A stretch of 6,722 nucleotides of DNA from Desulfobacterales bacterium. GTDB taxonomy: Bacteria; Desulfobacterota; Desulfobacteria; Desulfobacterales; UBA5852. A program made the position numbers and the translations under genes. Location: contig JAERRP010000433.1 of assembly GCA_016735415.1 (NCBI GenBank), positions 1-6,722 of the forward strand, in the 5' to 3' direction. Numbering within the stretch: position 1 is the stretch's first letter; the number at the start of each line of letters is the position of its first letter. Shown here one piece after another: positions 4,952 through 6,722 of this stretch. The notes below the pieces were generated by a model. The model did no database searches. It had not been told where the DNA came from and worked only from the letters and a program-made list of their open reading frames with translations.

Positions 4952-6722
4952 AAATGCCGGTACTAAGGCGTTGGTTGTCGCTGTGGCCGTTTAACAACAG
5001 TATTCGGGTCAAAATCAACCTGGGCATTATCGCCATCGTCCTGCTTTCGGTGGTGCTGATCGCCCTTTCCACCAGCCAGATCGTGTCACGGGTGCTGTCT
5101 AGCGAACACCGCAACCGGGGCATGGCACTTGCCTCCAACCTGGCGGCCCGCAGCGGGGATGCCATCCTGGCGCTTGATTTTCTGCGGCTGAAAAGCCTGA
5201 TCAGCGAAATCATGGAAACCACCGACGACATGCTCTACGCCTTCATTCAGGACGGCCAGGGCCGGGTATTGACCCATACCTTCACCGGGGGCTTCCCCAT
5301 CCAGCTCAAGGGTGCCAACCAGGCCCTGCCGACCCAGCGCGGCAGTATGCGTCTATTAAACGACGGCCGCAGAGACATCGCTGACTTTGCCACGCCCGTC
5401 CTGGTCGGTGACGTCAAGATCGGCCAGGTGCGGCTCGGTCTGCTGCGTTACAGGGTGACGGCGACCACCCGGGAGGTCTGGTGGGCCATTTTTGCCTTCG
5501 CCATCCTTTCCGTTATCATTTCCGACACGGTCGGTTTTGCGTTGGCCCGCAACCTGACCACCCGTATCAGGGCGCTGCAGGAGGCCGCCGAACGCATGCT
5601 CAAGGGGCACCAAGGCCGTGAGGATGATGTTTACCCCTTGGCCCGGACGGATCCTGCCGGGCTTCCGGTCGCGAACGGCCCCCCAGCCCCCCTCGGGCGA
5701 ACGGGGTTACGCCGCGGGGACGAAATCCAGAAACTGACTGACACGTTTGAGATGATGACCGCCGCCATTCAGCGATATATCGCTCAACTGGCAGATTCCA
5801 AGGCGGTTCTGGCCAAATCCGAAACCAAATACCGGCGCATTTTCGAAGATTCCATGGATCTTATTTTTGTGGCCGACGGTGACGGTGTGCTGCTGGACAT
5901 CAATCCCGCCGGGCTGGTCCTGCTGGGCCACGGCGGGAGCGGAACGCACGTCGGTCAGGAAAAAATTGCGGCCCTGTTGCAGGACCCGCTGGAGGCCGAT
6001 CGGATTCTGACGGAAATGGATGAGGCCGGATTCATCAAGGACCGGGAGTGTACCCTGCAGACCCGCGACGGAAAAAGTGTTGAGATCCTGCTCAGCATGA
6101 CGGTTCGCCGCAATCCGGATGGCCGCATCCGCGAATATGAGGGGATTGCCAAGGACATCACCCATCGCAAGCAGATGCTGCGGCAGCTGCTGCAGGCCGA
6201 CCGGCTGGCATCGCTGGGCCAGCTCTCGGCCGGTGTGGCGCATGAAATCAACAATCCCCTGGGGCTCATCCTGGGCTATACCCAGCTTCTGATCCGGAAT
6301 GAACCGGATCAATCCGCTAAAATCGAGGATTTTAAGACGATCGAAAAACAAACCCGCAACTGCAAGAAAATAGTTGAAGATCTGCTCAATTTTGCGCGCC
6401 GGACCGGCACGCAGAAGATGCGCGTCAATCTCAACAAGGCCATGGAAGCCGTGATTGCCGTCATCCGCAAACAATTGGAACTGGACAACATCGACGTGTT
6501 CACCCATTATGATCCAAGTTTGCCGACCCTGGAAGGCGATGCCGAAAAACTCAAGCAGGTTTTTATGAATCTTTTGATCAACGCCCGGCAGGCCATCCAT
6601 AACAACGGCCGGATTCAGGTGAGCGTCGGGCGCGATCTTTCCGGATCGCAGGCGCTCGTTACGGTGGCGGACAATGGCCCCGGTATCCCGGCCGCCATCC
6701 GGGAGAAGATCTTCGACCCCTT
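4948..6722 (+). CDS. Membrane sensor histidine kinase (Cache-like, HAMP, PAS, HisKA, HATPase), 3' end outside window
   Basis: The frame starts at ATG 4948, sharing ATGA with the stop of the lipoprotein gene, and stays open to the window edge: 591 full codons. Reading in order: membrane helix about 23-42; periplasmic Cache-like domain about 43-176, with LTHTFTGGFP at about 108-117 and a final KIGQVRLGLL strand; second helix about 177-200; HAMP about 201-275, with a long extra segment; PAS/PAC about 292-411 (YRRIFEDSMDLIFVADGDG to GIAKDITHRKQ); HisKA with the phospho-acceptor His432 in HEINNPLG, an NtrB-like H-box; HATPase with N-box NLLINA (Asn545) and the DNGPGIP box (Asp575). The sequence stops at IFDPF, before the G2 box. 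All catalytic residues that should be visible are intact. The protein should autophosphorylate and pass phosphate to a response regulator not seen here. The signal is unknown; the adjacent binding lipoprotein is the likely partner. Confidence 0.93.
   Translation, partial: MKMPVLRRWLSLWPFNNSIRVKINLGIIAIVLLSVVLIALSTSQIVSRVLSSEHRNRGMALASNLAARSGDAILALDFLRLKSLISEIMETTDDMLYAFIQDGQGRVLTHTFTGGFPIQLKGANQALPTQRGSMRLLNDGRRDIADFATPVLVGDVKIGQVRLGLLRYRVTATTREVWWAIFAFAILSVIISDTVGFALARNLTTRIRALQEAAERMLKGHQGREDDVYPLARTDPAGLPVANGPPAPLGRTGLRRGDEIQKLTDTFEMMTAAIQRYIAQLADSKAVLAKSETKYRRIFEDSMDLIFVADGDGVLLDINPAGLVLLGHGGSGTHVGQEKIAALLQDPLEADRILTEMDEAGFIKDRECTLQTRDGKSVEILLSMTVRRNPDGRIREYEGIAKDITHRKQMLRQLLQADRLASLGQLSAGVAHEINNPLGLILGYTQLLIRNEPDQSAKIEDFKTIEKQTRNCKKIVEDLLNFARRTGTQKMRVNLNKAMEAVIAVIRKQLELDNIDVFTHYDPSLPTLEGDAEKLKQVFMNLLINARQAIHNNGRIQVSVGRDLSGSQALVTVADNGPGIPAAIREKIFDP
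5671..5704 (+). repeat. Short direct repeat around the HAMP insertion codons
   Basis: GCGAACGG occurs at 5671-5678 and again at 5697-5704, 26 bp apart, enclosing a C-rich stretch (CCCCCC AG CCCCCC). It lies in the part of the kinase gene that codes for the extra Pro/Gly-rich HAMP segment. The 26-bp period is not a multiple of three, so it is not a simple in-frame duplication. Confidence 0.45.
6290..6311. repeat. Inverted repeat inside the kinase HisKA region
   Basis: TGATCCGG (6290-6297) and CCGGATCA (6304-6311) are exact inverted copies around a six-base loop. They encode part of the segment LLIRNEPDQS after the H-box. It is probably coincidental coding sequence, recorded because the match is perfect over 8 bp. 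Confidence 0.35.

Noticed and set aside
5707..6600. A 297-codon open frame on the - strand, opposite the kinase gene
   Set aside because: The + strand frame carries intact PAS, H-, N- and G1-box motifs; the antisense frame has none and is a shadow.

Overview
The window looks like chromosomal DNA of a GC-rich (about 60% by eye) Gram-negative bacterium. The kinase and binding-protein style and the DUF748/OmpA protein resemble Desulfobacterota (former Deltaproteobacteria, Desulfosarcina-like). That placement is an inference from protein style; the window has no rRNA or other phylogenetic marker. I see no tRNA, rRNA, CRISPR array, insertion sequence or phage gene.

Layout from left to right. (1) The 3' part of a YjbQ-family (UPF0047) gene enters from the left edge on the + strand and ends at 259. 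(2) A 36-bp convergent gap with a GC-rich hairpin separates it from (3) a very long - strand gene (296-3568). This encodes an envelope protein with one N-terminal membrane anchor, an AsmA-like DUF748 body and a C-terminal OmpA-like domain. (4) A divergent intergenic region of 378 bp (3569-3946) follows, with a good sigma70-type promoter reading right, a weaker candidate reading left and a GC-rich inverted repeat. (5) On the + strand comes a PhnD-like periplasmic binding lipoprotein (3947-4951). Its stop codon overlaps the start of (6) a membrane sensor histidine kinase (4948 to beyond the right edge). The kinase has two membrane segments, a periplasmic Cache-like domain, an unusual HAMP, a PAS domain, and HisKA and HATPase domains. 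The window cuts it just after the D-box, so it has no stop codon here and is open to the edge.

The last two genes are the most interesting part. A solute-binding lipoprotein is translationally coupled to a kinase, with no transporter permease or ATPase gene between them or before the lipoprotein gene. This suggests a two-part periplasmic sensor in which the lipoprotein binds a small ligand and the kinase reports it, in principle comparable to TorT/TorS or LuxP/LuxQ, or to the PhnD-like domain built into TtrS. A response regulator would be expected just outside the window. The large DUF748/OmpA protein is probably a separate envelope function (lipid transport or envelope maintenance) that only shares the divergent control region.
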